Below, one piece after another: positions 30,416-39,066 of a stretch of DNA of 48,953 nucleotides. Each line of letters opens with the position of its first letter. Within the stretch, counting starts at the first letter, position 1. The translations under genes and the position numbers were made by a program. Source of the stretch: Nocardiopsis flavescens (GTDB lineage: Bacteria > Actinomycetota > Actinomycetes > Streptosporangiales > Streptosporangiaceae); the NCBI RefSeq assembly GCF_900141985.1, contig NZ_FQZK01000033.1, forward strand, positions 1-48,953, written 5' to 3'. Below the pieces are notes generated by a model. It did no database searches. It was not told the origin of the DNA and saw only the letters and a program-made list of their open reading frames with translations.

Positions 30416-32881
30416 TCAGGGCTCGCGGGTGGAGCCCACCAGGTCCCCGTCGTCGGCGCCCGGTCTGCGGCGGGTGGGGTTGGTGTCCAGCCAGCGCAGC
30501 AGGTCCTCCGACACCAGGTCCACGGCGATCCGGGCGGCCCGCCCGTCCAGGTCGCGGAACAGGCACTCGCCGTTGCCCAGGTTGCGCAGCACCGCGAGGT
30601 GGTCCTCGGTGGTCTCCACCCCCAGCAGGGCCATGACGCTCTCCACCTCGTGGCGTTCGCTGGAGCGGAACGCGAACACCGAGGACAGGCAGTTGGTCAC
30701 CTGCTCGTTGAGGAGGTCGCCCGCGTTCTGCGACACCAGGATGAGCGCGGTGTTGCGGGAGCGGCCCATCCGGGAGACCTCCGGGACGAGCTTGGCGCCC
30801 TCGGGGGTGGAGGTCACCGCCCAGGCCTCGTCCAGGAAGATCGCCTTGGGCAGGTGCCGGTCCAGGCCGTTCATGAGGCGGCGGGCGAACTGCGACACCA
30901 GGTACAGCAGGGCGACCGACAGGCGCTGCTCGTAGGAGTAGTCGTCGCGGCGCAGGCCGGAGTCGGGCAGGGTGAGCCCGCCCAGGGTGAACACGGTGGT
31001 CCAGCCCTCGGTGTCGATCTGCGCGTCGCCCTGGGGGTCGAAGCACAGGGAGGCCAGCCGCATCTCCGACATGGAGCCCAGGACGGCGCCGAGGTTGCGG
31101 GAGGCGGCGTCGGAGGAGTTCGACAGGTGGTCGACGACCTTGGCCAGGGAGGGGCGGGGCTGGTTGGCGACCGCCGCCACGGCCTGGATCATCGCCGACT
31201 CGCGCTCCTCGCTCATGCGGGGGAGCAGCAGGCGCAGGGTCTCGGTCGCCATGGTCTTCTTGGCGGCCAGGTCGTCGCCGAAGGCGAACGGGTCGAGCAG
31301 GCCCGGCTGGGCCGAGCCCAGGGACATGATGCGGGCCTTGCGGCCGCGGCGCTGGAGGAGCTGCACCAGGGACTCGGCGTCGCCCTTGGGGTCGATGGCG
31401 GCGACGGTGACGCCGCGCAGGGCCAGCTGGTAGATGAGCAGCAGCGCCAGGGTGGTCTTGCCGCCGCCGGGCTCGCCGGTGATGGCGATGGCGGTGGGGC
31501 GGTTGCGGGCCGCGGCGACCAGCGGGTCGAAGTGGACGATGGAACGGGCCCGGCCGATGGTCTCGCCGACGTAGGGGCCCACCCAGCCGTCGCCGGAGCG
31601 GTCGGAGCGGTCGCCCACGTCGACGGTGGCGGTGGGCATGCCGCCCGCGATGGTGCGCAGCGGCTGGCGCTGGGCGTAGGCGCTGAGCCGGATGCGGTCG
31701 CCCGGCAGGGATTCGTTGAAGAGGGAGAACTGGTCCCCGGTGGAGTTGATGACGTCGATGCCGATGTCCCGGTAGTGCTCGATGACGGCCTCGACCTGCT
31801 GGACCAGGAGGCGCTCGGTGGGCGCGGACACCATGAGCCGGTGCCAGCCGTACACGAACGGCAGGCGCTCCTTGGTGATGCCGTGTTCGAGCATGCGGGC
31901 GGCGTCGATCTGCTCGGCCAGGGCGATGGGCGCCTCCACCCCGGCCTCGCGGATGTGGGCGTCCATGTCGCGGGCGTGGGCGAGTTTGCGGCCGACGTCC
32001 TTGGAGGCCTTGGCGGGCGGGACGAGCTTCATCCGCAGGGACATCTCCACCGGGAACGGCAGGGAGTCGGCGTGGTGCAGCCAGGGCTCGCCGTCGGGGA
32101 AGGGCATGAGGTCGGGGAAGCGCGCGAAGGAGAGGAAGGCGGTCCAGGTGGAGCCGGAGGGCTGTTCGAGGCGGAGCATGGAGCGGCCGTTGTGGAGGGT
32201 GCCGTCGACCAGGGCCTCGATCTCGCCGCGCCCCCACGTGCGGCGGCCGGTGGCGGAGGCGCGGGGCTCCTCGGAACTGCCGGTGACGGAGTGGCGGATG
32301 AGCCAGGCGATCTCGTCCGCGGTGGCGTGGCGGGCGTGCAGGGAGCTGGCGGCCAGGGCGCGCCCCAGGCGCTCGGACTGGTCGGTCCAGCGGGCGAGCT
32401 CCTTGTCGTCCACGGCGTCGTCGGTGATGCCCAGGACCTCCTCGGTGCGCTGGTAGGCGCCGAGGAACTGGGAGAACAGGCCCAGCCCGGCGCCGGGGTT
32501 GCGCGGGCCCAGGCGGACGCCGAGGTAGACCTCCTTGGTCCAGAAGTCCCTGGCCCAGACGTGGCGGTAGCTCTCGTCGAGGTAGTCGTACCAGCCGGGC
32601 CCGGAGTCGGAGGTCTCGTCGAGGCGGGTGGCCCACTCGGCGGCCGGGTAGGTGCGGTGGACGACGCGCAGGTGGACCTCGGCGTCGTTCATGCGGATCG
32701 CCGCGAGGGCGATGGTGATGTTGGTGGCCAGCGCCTGGCGCTCCTCGGGGGTGGTGAACTCGTAGGAGACCGTCGGCAGCCGGAAGTACGCCCACGCCTC
32801 GCTGTCGCTGAACAGCACCCGGTCGTCGAAGTAGCGGACCGCGAGGCGGGTCGAGCCGCGGGTCCCCCTTGTGCCGGCCAT
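30416..32881 (-). CDS. VirB4/TcpF-like type IV secretion ATPase (821 aa)
   Basis: The start is ATG with AGGAGGGG upstream. The N-terminal ~450 residues form the family's non-catalytic domain (RLAVRYFDDRVLFSDSEAWA at the start). A RecA-like ATPase domain follows: Walker A GEPGGGKTT at 469-477, IDPKGDAE, a sensor segment RMGRSRNTALILVSQNAGDL, and Walker B KAIFLDEAW around residue 680. VirB4-type ATPases power pilus or substrate export at the inner face of the membrane. It is preceded by the second copy of the shared motif 68 nt upstream and closed by a perfect hairpin, so it is its own transcription unit. Confidence 0.93.
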   Translation of the reverse strand: MAGTRGTRGSTRLAVRYFDDRVLFSDSEAWAYFRLPTVSYEFTTPEERQALATNITIALAAIRMNDAEVHLRVVHRTYPAAEWATRLDETSDSGPGWYDYLDESYRHVWARDFWTKEVYLGVRLGPRNPGAGLGLFSQFLGAYQRTEEVLGITDDAVDDKELARWTDQSERLGRALAASSLHARHATADEIAWLIRHSVTGSSEEPRASATGRRTWGRGEIEALVDGTLHNGRSMLRLEQPSGSTWTAFLSFARFPDLMPFPDGEPWLHHADSLPFPVEMSLRMKLVPPAKASKDVGRKLAHARDMDAHIREAGVEAPIALAEQIDAARMLEHGITKERLPFVYGWHRLMVSAPTERLLVQQVEAVIEHYRDIGIDVINSTGDQFSLFNESLPGDRIRLSAYAQRQPLRTIAGGMPTATVDVGDRSDRSGDGWVGPYVGETIGRARSIVHFDPLVAAARNRPTAIAITGEPGGGKTTLALLLIYQLALRGVTVAAIDPKGDAESLVQLLQRRGRKARIMSLGSAQPGLLDPFAFGDDLAAKKTMATETLRLLLPRMSEERESAMIQAVAAVANQPRPSLAKVVDHLSNSSDAASRNLGAVLGSMSEMRLASLCFDPQGDAQIDTEGWTTVFTLGGLTLPDSGLRRDDYSYEQRLSVALLYLVSQFARRLMNGLDRHLPKAIFLDEAWAVTSTPEGAKLVPEVSRMGRSRNTALILVSQNAGDLLNEQVTNCLSSVFAFRSSERHEVESVMALLGVETTEDHLAVLRNLGNGECLFRDLDGRAARIAVDLVSEDLLRWLDTNPTRRRPGADDGDLVGSTREP

Positions 32882-32949
32882 CTTCTGCCACCCCTCCTGG
32901 TCGCGTCGCGCGGCGGGTGCGCCCGGCGGGCGGGCGCGGCCGTGCCTGT

Positions 32950-32966
32950 GCCACCCCCATAGTGTG
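32950..32966 (-). promoter_or_regulatory. Shared secretion-locus motif, copy 2 (upstream of VirB4-like gene)
   Basis: On the minus strand: CACACTATGGGGGTGGC. It keeps CAC, a TAT core and the following G-run with GTGG of the other two copies, less exactly than they match each other. Distance to the start codon is 68 nt, almost the same as copy 3 (64 nt). Confidence 0.5.
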
Positions 32967-33090
32967 CTGCATCGGTCCCCGGCCGTAGAAGCGGAACGCT
33001 TTACGGCGAGCCGGAAAGCGCGTCGTCCCACGTCCCCTCCCGGGCCGCGGGGCCGGCGCGGGATCCGGGCCCGGCCCGGCCGGACGCGCG

Positions 33091-33120
33091 GCGGCCCGCC
33101 CCGGGGGCGGGGCGGGCCGC
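33091..33120 (-). terminator. Hairpin terminator after the secreted nuclease gene
   Basis: GCGGCCCGCCCC (33091-33102) pairs with GGGGCGGGCCGC (33109-33120), a 12-bp perfect stem 13 nt after the stop of the HNH gene. Confidence 0.75.
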
Positions 33121-33133
33121 GTGCCGGTGCGCG

Positions 33134-33793
33134 TCAGCAGCGGCTGTCGATGGTGCCCTGGATGGAGGACTTCTCGGCAGAGGTGACGGTCAGGGAGTAG
33201 CGGTGCTTCACGTTGACCCACGCCTTGACGTAGTCGCAGTGGACGGCCGTGTTGGTCGGCATCCACTGGGACGGGTCCTTGTCGCCCTTGGCGCTGTTGC
33301 TGGAGGTGGTGACGGCCCACAGCTGCGGGGAGGTGATGTCGTTGGCGAAGGCGCGGCGCTCGTTCGTGCTCCAGGAGGCGGCGCCGGTCTTCCATGCCTC
33401 GCTGAGCGGGACCATGTGGTCGATGCTGATCTGGGAGACGTCCCCCGTCCAGGTCACGGCGTCGAAGAAGCTGTACCAGCTGCCGGAGGTGGGCTGGCAG
33501 TCCGCGTTGGTGACGACGTTGTGGCCGTCGCGGACCAGCACGTGCTGGCGGGCGGTGCAGGGGCTGTCCACCACCGCCCAGTGCGGGAAGAGGGAGCGGT
33601 CGTAGCCGGTCTGGGGGCCCTTGGCGGCGACGGTGAGCGAGTTGAGCTGGGTCTGGGCGGCGGAGGTGGAGGGGATGCCGGGGGGCAGGGTGTGCGCCGC
33701 GGCGGCGGGGGCCGCCCAGCCGATGACGACGGCCAGCGCGAGGGCGGAGACCGCGGCCAGGAAGGCGCGCGGCCCGCGGGGGGTGGGGGTCAT
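33134..33793 (-). CDS. Secreted HNH-type nuclease (DUF1524/GmrSD-C-like, 219 aa)
   Basis: A signal peptide is clear: basic N-terminus, hydrophobic core VSALALAVVIGWAAP, cleavage after AAAA. The mature protein contains ISIDHMVPLSEAW, a following Trp, NERRAFANDI and NSAKGDKDPSQWMP, the pattern of extracellular HNH nucleases in actinomycetes; His in DHMVP is the likely catalytic base with Asn/Lys from the later motifs. Four cysteines (SPC, ADC, VHC, SRC) could form two disulfides, consistent with export. It would degrade DNA outside the cell or in the wall space. AGAGGAGAG precedes the ATG. It lies between secretion-locus genes but has its own terminator and promoter region. Confidence 0.9.
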   Translation of the reverse strand: MTPTPRGPRAFLAAVSALALAVVIGWAAPAAAAHTLPPGIPSTSAAQTQLNSLTVAAKGPQTGYDRSLFPHWAVVDSPCTARQHVLVRDGHNVVTNADCQPTSGSWYSFFDAVTWTGDVSQISIDHMVPLSEAWKTGAASWSTNERRAFANDITSPQLWAVTTSSNSAKGDKDPSQWMPTNTAVHCDYVKAWVNVKHRYSLTVTSAEKSSIQGTIDSRC

Positions 33794-34138
33794 ATTCTGT
33801 TCTCTCCTCTTGAGCGGGTCGAGGGAAGGACCTCCACCACTGTGGGGCCGACCGCGCTTTCACACCAGTCCCCCCAGGGGAATTCCCGGGGAATCCGGTG
33901 TGGCGGGCCCGATTCGGGTACGACCCTTTGCACCAGGCTCCGCACCGTTTCCCTGTGAACTGGATCACGGAAAAAAGCGGGGGCGGGCGGGCAGGGGTTT
34001 GACCGGTTCCCCTCTCCCCGGCGACCTGCGGCGATGGACACGGTGCGACCGGGCCGGACACGAAGCGTCGTGGCGGGTCCGCGAAGGGCCGGGGGCACAT
34101 GGGAGAACGCCGCGCCAAAGGACGGCGGGAACGGGAAA

Positions 34139-34166
34139 GGCGCCCTTGGCCTTTCGGCCGGGCGCC
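34139..34166 (+). repeat. Strong hairpin in the leader of the EctD-like gene
   Basis: GGCGCCC-TT-GGCC loops through TTTC to GGCC-GGGCGCC, an 11-bp stem with a 2-nt bulge, 167 nt upstream of the EctD-like start. It is followed without a T-run by GTAGG-CCCAC-CCTAC (34172-34186). The interval 33794-34332 otherwise holds no gene; it may carry attenuation or operator elements for either divergent gene. Confidence 0.55.
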
Positions 34167-34332
34167 CCAGAGTAGGCCCACCCTACCCGGGATGAAAGCC
34201 GATAAACCAGACGGGGCGCAGCGCCGGGGAACGGATCCCGCGGCGTTTGTTACGTTCGGATGTCGTACGGACCGTCCAACGAAGAGACAGCGACACCGAA
34301 CCGAAAGGATCGCCCCGCACAGGGGTTCGGCC

Positions 34333-35211
34333 ATGACGTTGCAGATGGATCTCCCGACACTGGACGACTATCCCACCCGTAAGGGCACCGAGGCCGCACT
34401 CCTCTACCGGAGGGACCCCACCGTCTGGGGCACCGCCGAGGACGGCCCCCTCTCCCACTCCCGCCTCCAGGAGCACGACCGGCGCGGGTACACCAGGTTC
34501 GGATCCCTGCTGGACCCGGACGAGGCCGCCGGGCACCTGGACGAGGCCGACCGGCTGGTCGCCGACCCCGGGCTGCGCGACGACGAGCGCGCCGTGGTGG
34601 ACCCCTCCGACGGGGGCGTGCGCTCCGTGTTCGAGGTGCACCGCGTCAGCGGGGCGTTCGACGCCCTCGTCAACGACCCCCGGCTGGTGGAGCCCGCCCG
34701 CCAGCTGCTGGGCTCCGACGTGTACGTGCACCAGAGCCGGCTGGACCACCGCCCCGGGTTCGGCGGCGGACCGCTGTACTGGCGCTCGGACTTCGAGACC
34801 TGGCACGCCGAGGACGGCATGCCGCGCATGCGCGCCGTCGGCTTCTCGGTGGCGCTCACCGACCACCACTCGCACAACGGCGCGCCGCTGGTGATCCCCG
34901 GGTCCCACCGCACCTACGTCTCCTGCCTGGAGGACGGGGAGCACGGGCGCTCGGGCACCCCCGACCGCGGCACGCTGACGATCCTCGCCGACCGGCACGG
35001 CATCGACACGCTGGAGGCGGCCCCCGGCGACGTGACCGCGCTGGACGCCAACTGCATGTACGCGGCCGGGGCCAACATCACGCCCTGGGCGCGTTCGAGC
35101 CTGTTCGTCGTCTACAACAGCGTGGAGAACGCCTGCGAGAAGCCGTTCGGGGGCGAGGGCCCCCGGCCCGGCTTCCTCGCCTCGCGCGACTTCACCCCCG
35201 CGGGCAGGTGA
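34333..35211 (+). CDS. EctD-like 2-oxoglutarate oxygenase homologue lacking both iron-ligand histidines (292 aa)
   Basis: Length and sequence follow ectoine hydroxylase: YVHQSRLDHRPGFGG, the EctD signature SDFETWHAEDGMPRMRA, NGAPLVIPGSHRTYVSC, and NITPWARSS ... YNSVENA. EctD normally binds Fe(II) through His-x-Asp and a distal His. Here the signature reads YWRSDFETWH, so the first His is Arg151, with Asp153 kept, and the distal motif MHGS reads MYAA, so the second His is Tyr243. The 2-oxoglutarate Arg254 is kept. Ordinary hydroxylation of ectoine to 5-hydroxyectoine is therefore not expected; it may be a pseudoenzyme, binding protein, or changed enzyme. No ectABC genes are nearby. It sits alone on the plus strand inside the secretion-like locus. 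The start at 34333 matches the EctD N-terminus. Confidence 0.9.
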   Translation: MTLQMDLPTLDDYPTRKGTEAALLYRRDPTVWGTAEDGPLSHSRLQEHDRRGYTRFGSLLDPDEAAGHLDEADRLVADPGLRDDERAVVDPSDGGVRSVFEVHRVSGAFDALVNDPRLVEPARQLLGSDVYVHQSRLDHRPGFGGGPLYWRSDFETWHAEDGMPRMRAVGFSVALTDHHSHNGAPLVIPGSHRTYVSCLEDGEHGRSGTPDRGTLTILADRHGIDTLEAAPGDVTALDANCMYAAGANITPWARSSLFVVYNSVENACEKPFGGEGPRPGFLASRDFTPAGR

Positions 35212-35217
35212 ACGCAC

Positions 35218-35255
35218 CGGCGCCCCGCCCCCCGGGAACGGGGGGCGGGGCGCCG
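35218..35255. terminator. Bidirectional 16-bp hairpin terminator
   Basis: Arms 35218-35233 and 35240-35255 are perfectly complementary around GGGAAC. It serves the convergent EctD-like gene (+) and TcpE-MinD gene (-). Confidence 0.85.
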
Positions 35256-35277
35256 TCGTGCGTGCGGCCGGGGCGGG

Positions 35278-38200
35278 TCAGGTGAGCAGCTTGTCGACGA
35301 TGACCCCCGCCAGGGCGCCGTGGGCGCGCTTGGTGCTGGCCCGCAGCGCACCGACGTCGATGCGGGTGTAGGAGGACCCCAGGTGGTCGTCCCACGGGAT
35401 GCGGACGATCGCCCGGCAGCGGCCGCGGGCCACCCGCTCGGCGGCGTCCACGTCCGGCAGGCTGCGCTTGCTGACCCCGTTGACGACGAGCACGGAGTTG
35501 GCGCGCAGGGCGGCGTGCCCGTTGCCGTCGAGCCAGTCGAAGGTCATGGAGACCGCGCGCTCGGCGTCGGCGTTGGCCGGCGTCACCAGGACCAGTCCGT
35601 CGGCGGCGGGCAGGGCCCGGGCGACCCCGGTGGCCGCCGGGTCCAGCACGGTGACGGCGTAGAAGCGGCCGAGCAGGTCGGTGAGCTGGGCGTAGTCGCG
35701 GTCGTCCAGGGTCTGGACGTAGGGGTCGTCCAGGGTCTGGACGACCTCCAGGCCGGTCGGGGTGCGCCCGGTGTAGGCGCTCATCGCCTCCTGGTCGCCG
35801 ATGGCGTCGGCGTTGGCCAGCAGTGCGGTGAGGGTCTCGGGCGCCTGGGCGCCGATGCGGCGCGAGAGCCCGTTGGGGCCGGGGTTGACGTCGACGGCGA
35901 CGATGCGCTCGTCCCGGTAGCCCGCCAGGGTGTGGCCGATCATCAGCGTCGTGACGGTCTGCCCCGCCCCGCCCGTGCAGCCCAGGACGACCAGGCTGCG
36001 GGCGTTGTCCAGCGGGGCGCGCAGGCGCTCGACGTCCTCCGGGGACAGCTCGGAGCGGACCGGGGCGGCGCCGCCGGTGACGACCTTGGCCAGGCGGCGC
36101 CAGCCGCGGGTGCCGCCGGAGTCGGCGGCGTGCGCGGCCGGGGCCGGCTCCGGGGCCGCGGTGCGCACCGCGGAGGACGGGGTGAGGGCCGGGGCGGTGG
36201 GAGAGCCGTGCGGGGTGTCCCCCAGGCTCTCCTGCTCGCCGGTGCCGTGGTCGAGTTCGAGGTCCGGCCGCGGCTCGCGCCGGGGCGGCTCGGGCTCCTC
36301 GCCGGGGGCGGGCTGGCCGAAGAGGCGGCCGATCCGGCGGGCGTTCTGGGCCACCCGGTGGAACATGCCGTCGTTCGGGTCGTGGTCCGGGTCCTGCGGG
36401 TCCCGGGCGCCCGGGGCCGCGGTGTCCGGGACGGCGGGGTCCGGAGCGGCGGCGTCAGGGGCCGCGGTGTCCGGGGTCCCGGCGTCCCGGTCCGGGGCGG
36501 GGGCTCCGGGACCGTCTGCGGCGTCCGGGGCTCCGGAGGCGCGCATGCTCCACTTGACCGGGGCGGGGTCCCCGCCCTCGGCCGGTGCGGCGGCCGGGGT
36601 GCGGCGCTGGGGACGGCGGCGTGCCAGGGCGGCGGCCTCGGCCTCTTCGAGGTCGGCCGCGGTACGGCGCTCCAGGGCCGGGCGGACCTCGGCGAACCCG
36701 GCGAGCTCACCGGTGCCGTGGTCGAGCTGGGTGGGCGGCTTGGCGGCGGCCGGGGCCTCCTCCGCGGCGCTCTCGCGCAGTTCCTCGGCCGGGATGACGG
36801 GGTTGCCCTTGTCGCCGACCCGGGGCTGGTCGGGGTGGCGCTTCTTCCCGTCGTCGAACCACTCGGCGGGGTCCTTGGCGCCGCGCTCGTGCTCGGGGAC
36901 GACGTCCGCGAACTTGGGGCGGGGCGGTGCGGGGGTGTCGGCGGTGCTGAGGTGGCGGTCGAGCACGGTCATGTGCTCGTTCCACTCGGGGCCGCGGTCC
37001 TCCTGCCCCTGCGGGCGCACGGGCATGGAGGCCTGCTCGCCGGTCCCGTGGTCCAGCTCCAGCGAGGGCTTGGCGGCGGCGAGGGGCCCGTCCGCGGGGG
37101 CGGCGGGGGTGTCGCCCCCGTCCTGGGCGGCGGCGTCGGCCCCGGAGCGGTCACCCGTGGTCTCGCCGGGCTCCCGCGCGGAGCGGACGGCGGCCTCCCC
37201 GGGCGACCGGGCCTCCTCGTCGGGCCGGGACTCCTCGGGCTCGCGGGCGGGGGCGGGGGCGGGTGCCCCGGCCGGAGCGACGGCGTCGGCCCGGGTCGGC
37301 CCGACGGGACGCGCGTCCCCGGCCTGCGCGGGACGCCCGGCCTCCCGGGCCGGAGGCGCCGGAGGGACGGCCCCGGCGCGCGTCGGACCCGCCGGGTGCA
37401 CACCCCCCGCACCAATGGAGCGTCCGGCGTCGGGGGAACGCTCCGGGCGGGCCGGAGCGGCCTCCCGGACCGGGCGCGCCGGGGCCGCGGCCTCCGCGCG
37501 CGCCGGACCCGCCGGGCGCGCGTCCGCGGCGGGCGCGTCGGCGCCCGCCTCCGCCGGGGAGCCCTCGGCGCTGCGCGCCGGGTCCCCCTCCCCGTCCTCC
37601 GACTGCGGGAGCCAGGGGGCCGAGGTCGGCCTGGCCGCCGGGCGGCCCGAGGCGGCGGCGTAGCGCGCCGCGTAGTCGGACACGTCGTAGTCCGGCGCGT
37701 CGTCCTCCCCCTCCTGCTCCGCCTCCGGCCGCGCGGCCTCGTCCAGCTCCCACGGGGCGGCGTGCGGCCGGCCCCTGCGGCGCGGCCCGGCCGCCTCCGC
37801 GGCCCCGGAGGCGTCGTCGGGCACACCGGTGGTGCGGCGCTCCTCCAGCTCGCGGGTCACCCGGATCCCCTGGGTGCGGCCGCGCAGGCGCCGGGCCGCC
37901 GGGTTCTCGTCGGAGTCCTCGTCGCCGAACGCCCCGGCCACCTCCTCCCGGCTGAGCGCGGAGGTGTCCCCCACCGTGTAGGCGCTCTTGGAGCTGAGGT
38001 TGACCGGGGTGTGCCCGGAGGAGGCGCGCAGGCGCGAGAACCACTCGTCGGTGTCGCGCTCCGCCTCGCCCTCGGTGTCGTAGACGGGTTCGGCGAACCC
38101 CTCCTCGAAGTCGCTCCGGCCCGTGTCGGCGGGGGCCGCCGGGGTGCGGTCCAGGGCGAAGCCGAAGTAGTTGAGCATGCGGACGCCCATGCCCTGGCGG

Positions 38201-39048
38201 CCGTCCGGCCCCCGCTCCCCGCCGCGCTCGTCGTCGGCGTCCGGGGAGCCTCCGGTGGCCGCCGGGCGCTCCACGGCCGTCACGGTGGCCACCGGGGCGG
38301 CCGTGGTCCCGGCCCGCTCTTCGGCGGCCTCGGCGGCCTCCGCGGCGCGGGCGCGCACGGGTTCGGGGCGCACGGGTTCGGGGCGGGCCGGCTCGGATCG
38401 GGGCGCGGCGGTCCGGGCCGCGACGGGCCCGGCAGCGGAGACGGCCCCGGCGGCGACGGGCCCGGCCGCCACGGACTCGGCGGCGGCCTCGACCGGTGCG
38501 GGCTCGGGCGCGCGGACCGGGCCCGTCCCGCGGGCGCGGCGCAGCGGCGGCGCCTGCTCCGGGGCGGGACGCGGGGTCCGGACCTCGGCGGCCTCCACCT
38601 CCTCGACCCGCCGGGGCTCCGCCGCACCGCGCTCGGCGCGGCGGCGCGGTACCGGCAGCGGCCCCGCCTCCGGGTCGCGGTGCCACACGCGCACCGAGAC
38701 GCGGACCTCCGCGGGCTCGTACTCCGGCGCCAGCCGGGTGTACACCCGGGCCTCGGCGAGGTGGCGGGCGTGCGACAGGAGGAGCTCGGTGAGGCGCTTG
38801 CCCTCGATGACCGGCCTGGTGATCAGCACCGTGATGACACCGGGCGGCACCACCCACAGCACCAGGTGCCACCCGTTGCCGAACACGAAGGGGGCGTTGA
38901 GGATCCCGAGCAGGATCACCCAGACGAGGAAAACGCCCACGGCGACACCGAAGGTGCCCACCGGGAGCGGCATGGGCAGCCGGAAATCGTAGAGCTTGTA
39001 GAGCCGCTTCTCGATACGCCAGATGTTGGTGTACGTGGGCAGATCCAC
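35278..39048 (-). CDS. TcpE-like membrane domain fused to a MinD/ParA-like domain through a very long linker (1256 aa)
   Basis: Residues 1-130 match the TcpE family of Gram-positive conjugation proteins: TYTNIWRIEKRLYKLYDFRL, two membrane helices (~30-50, 60-77) and TRPVIEGKRLTELLLSHARH. About 880 residues of acidic/Ala/Pro-rich, presumably disordered linker follow, carrying three copies of an LDHGTGE(Q/L) motif. The last ~245 residues are a MinD/ParA-like fold (SLVVLGCTGGAGQTVTT, IVAVDVNPGPNGL, AVTVLDPAATGVARALPAADGLVLVTPANADAE in parts). The Walker A Lys is Gln (codon 35959-35961) and the signature Lys is absent, so ATP hydrolysis is doubtful. Such architecture recalls EspI-type regulators of ESX secretion. 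It lies 18 nt after the small membrane gene, so it is the third gene of the TcpC-like operon. Confidence 0.88.
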   Translation of the reverse strand: MDLPTYTNIWRIEKRLYKLYDFRLPMPLPVGTFGVAVGVFLVWVILLGILNAPFVFGNGWHLVLWVVPPGVITVLITRPVIEGKRLTELLLSHARHLAEARVYTRLAPEYEPAEVRVSVRVWHRDPEAGPLPVPRRRAERGAAEPRRVEEVEAAEVRTPRPAPEQAPPLRRARGTGPVRAPEPAPVEAAAESVAAGPVAAGAVSAAGPVAARTAAPRSEPARPEPVRPEPVRARAAEAAEAAEERAGTTAAPVATVTAVERPAATGGSPDADDERGGERGPDGRQGMGVRMLNYFGFALDRTPAAPADTGRSDFEEGFAEPVYDTEGEAERDTDEWFSRLRASSGHTPVNLSSKSAYTVGDTSALSREEVAGAFGDEDSDENPAARRLRGRTQGIRVTRELEERRTTGVPDDASGAAEAAGPRRRGRPHAAPWELDEAARPEAEQEGEDDAPDYDVSDYAARYAAASGRPAARPTSAPWLPQSEDGEGDPARSAEGSPAEAGADAPAADARPAGPARAEAAAPARPVREAAPARPERSPDAGRSIGAGGVHPAGPTRAGAVPPAPPAREAGRPAQAGDARPVGPTRADAVAPAGAPAPAPAREPEESRPDEEARSPGEAAVRSAREPGETTGDRSGADAAAQDGGDTPAAPADGPLAAAKPSLELDHGTGEQASMPVRPQGQEDRGPEWNEHMTVLDRHLSTADTPAPPRPKFADVVPEHERGAKDPAEWFDDGKKRHPDQPRVGDKGNPVIPAEELRESAAEEAPAAAKPPTQLDHGTGELAGFAEVRPALERRTAADLEEAEAAALARRRPQRRTPAAAPAEGGDPAPVKWSMRASGAPDAADGPGAPAPDRDAGTPDTAAPDAAAPDPAVPDTAAPGARDPQDPDHDPNDGMFHRVAQNARRIGRLFGQPAPGEEPEPPRREPRPDLELDHGTGEQESLGDTPHGSPTAPALTPSSAVRTAAPEPAPAAHAADSGGTRGWRRLAKVVTGGAAPVRSELSPEDVERLRAPLDNARSLVVLGCTGGAGQTVTTLMIGHTLAGYRDERIVAVDVNPGPNGLSRRIGAQAPETLTALLANADAIGDQEAMSAYTGRTPTGLEVVQTLDDPYVQTLDDRDYAQLTDLLGRFYAVTVLDPAATGVARALPAADGLVLVTPANADAERAVSMTFDWLDGNGHAALRANSVLVVNGVSKRSLPDVDAAERVARGRCRAIVRIPWDDHLGSSYTRIDVGALRASTKRAHGALAGVIVDKLLT
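35701..35743. repeat. 19-bp direct repeat, 24-bp period, inside the MinD-like domain
   Basis: GTCGTCCAGGGTCTGGACG occurs at 35701-35719 and 35725-35743, encoding a doubled QTLDD segment (VVQTLDDPYVQTLDDRDY). Each copy contains the palindrome GTCCAG-GGT-CTGGAC. It is an in-frame eight-codon duplication. Confidence 0.75.
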
Positions 39049-39066
39049 GTTCCCGGCCTCCCTCTC

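Noticed and set aside
29097..34334. A 1745-codon open frame on the minus strand
   Set aside because: It is an artefact of high GC. Only its last 345 codons are a real gene; the rest runs in a wrong frame through the VirB4-like and nuclease genes and reads as Arg/Pro/Gly-rich sequence.
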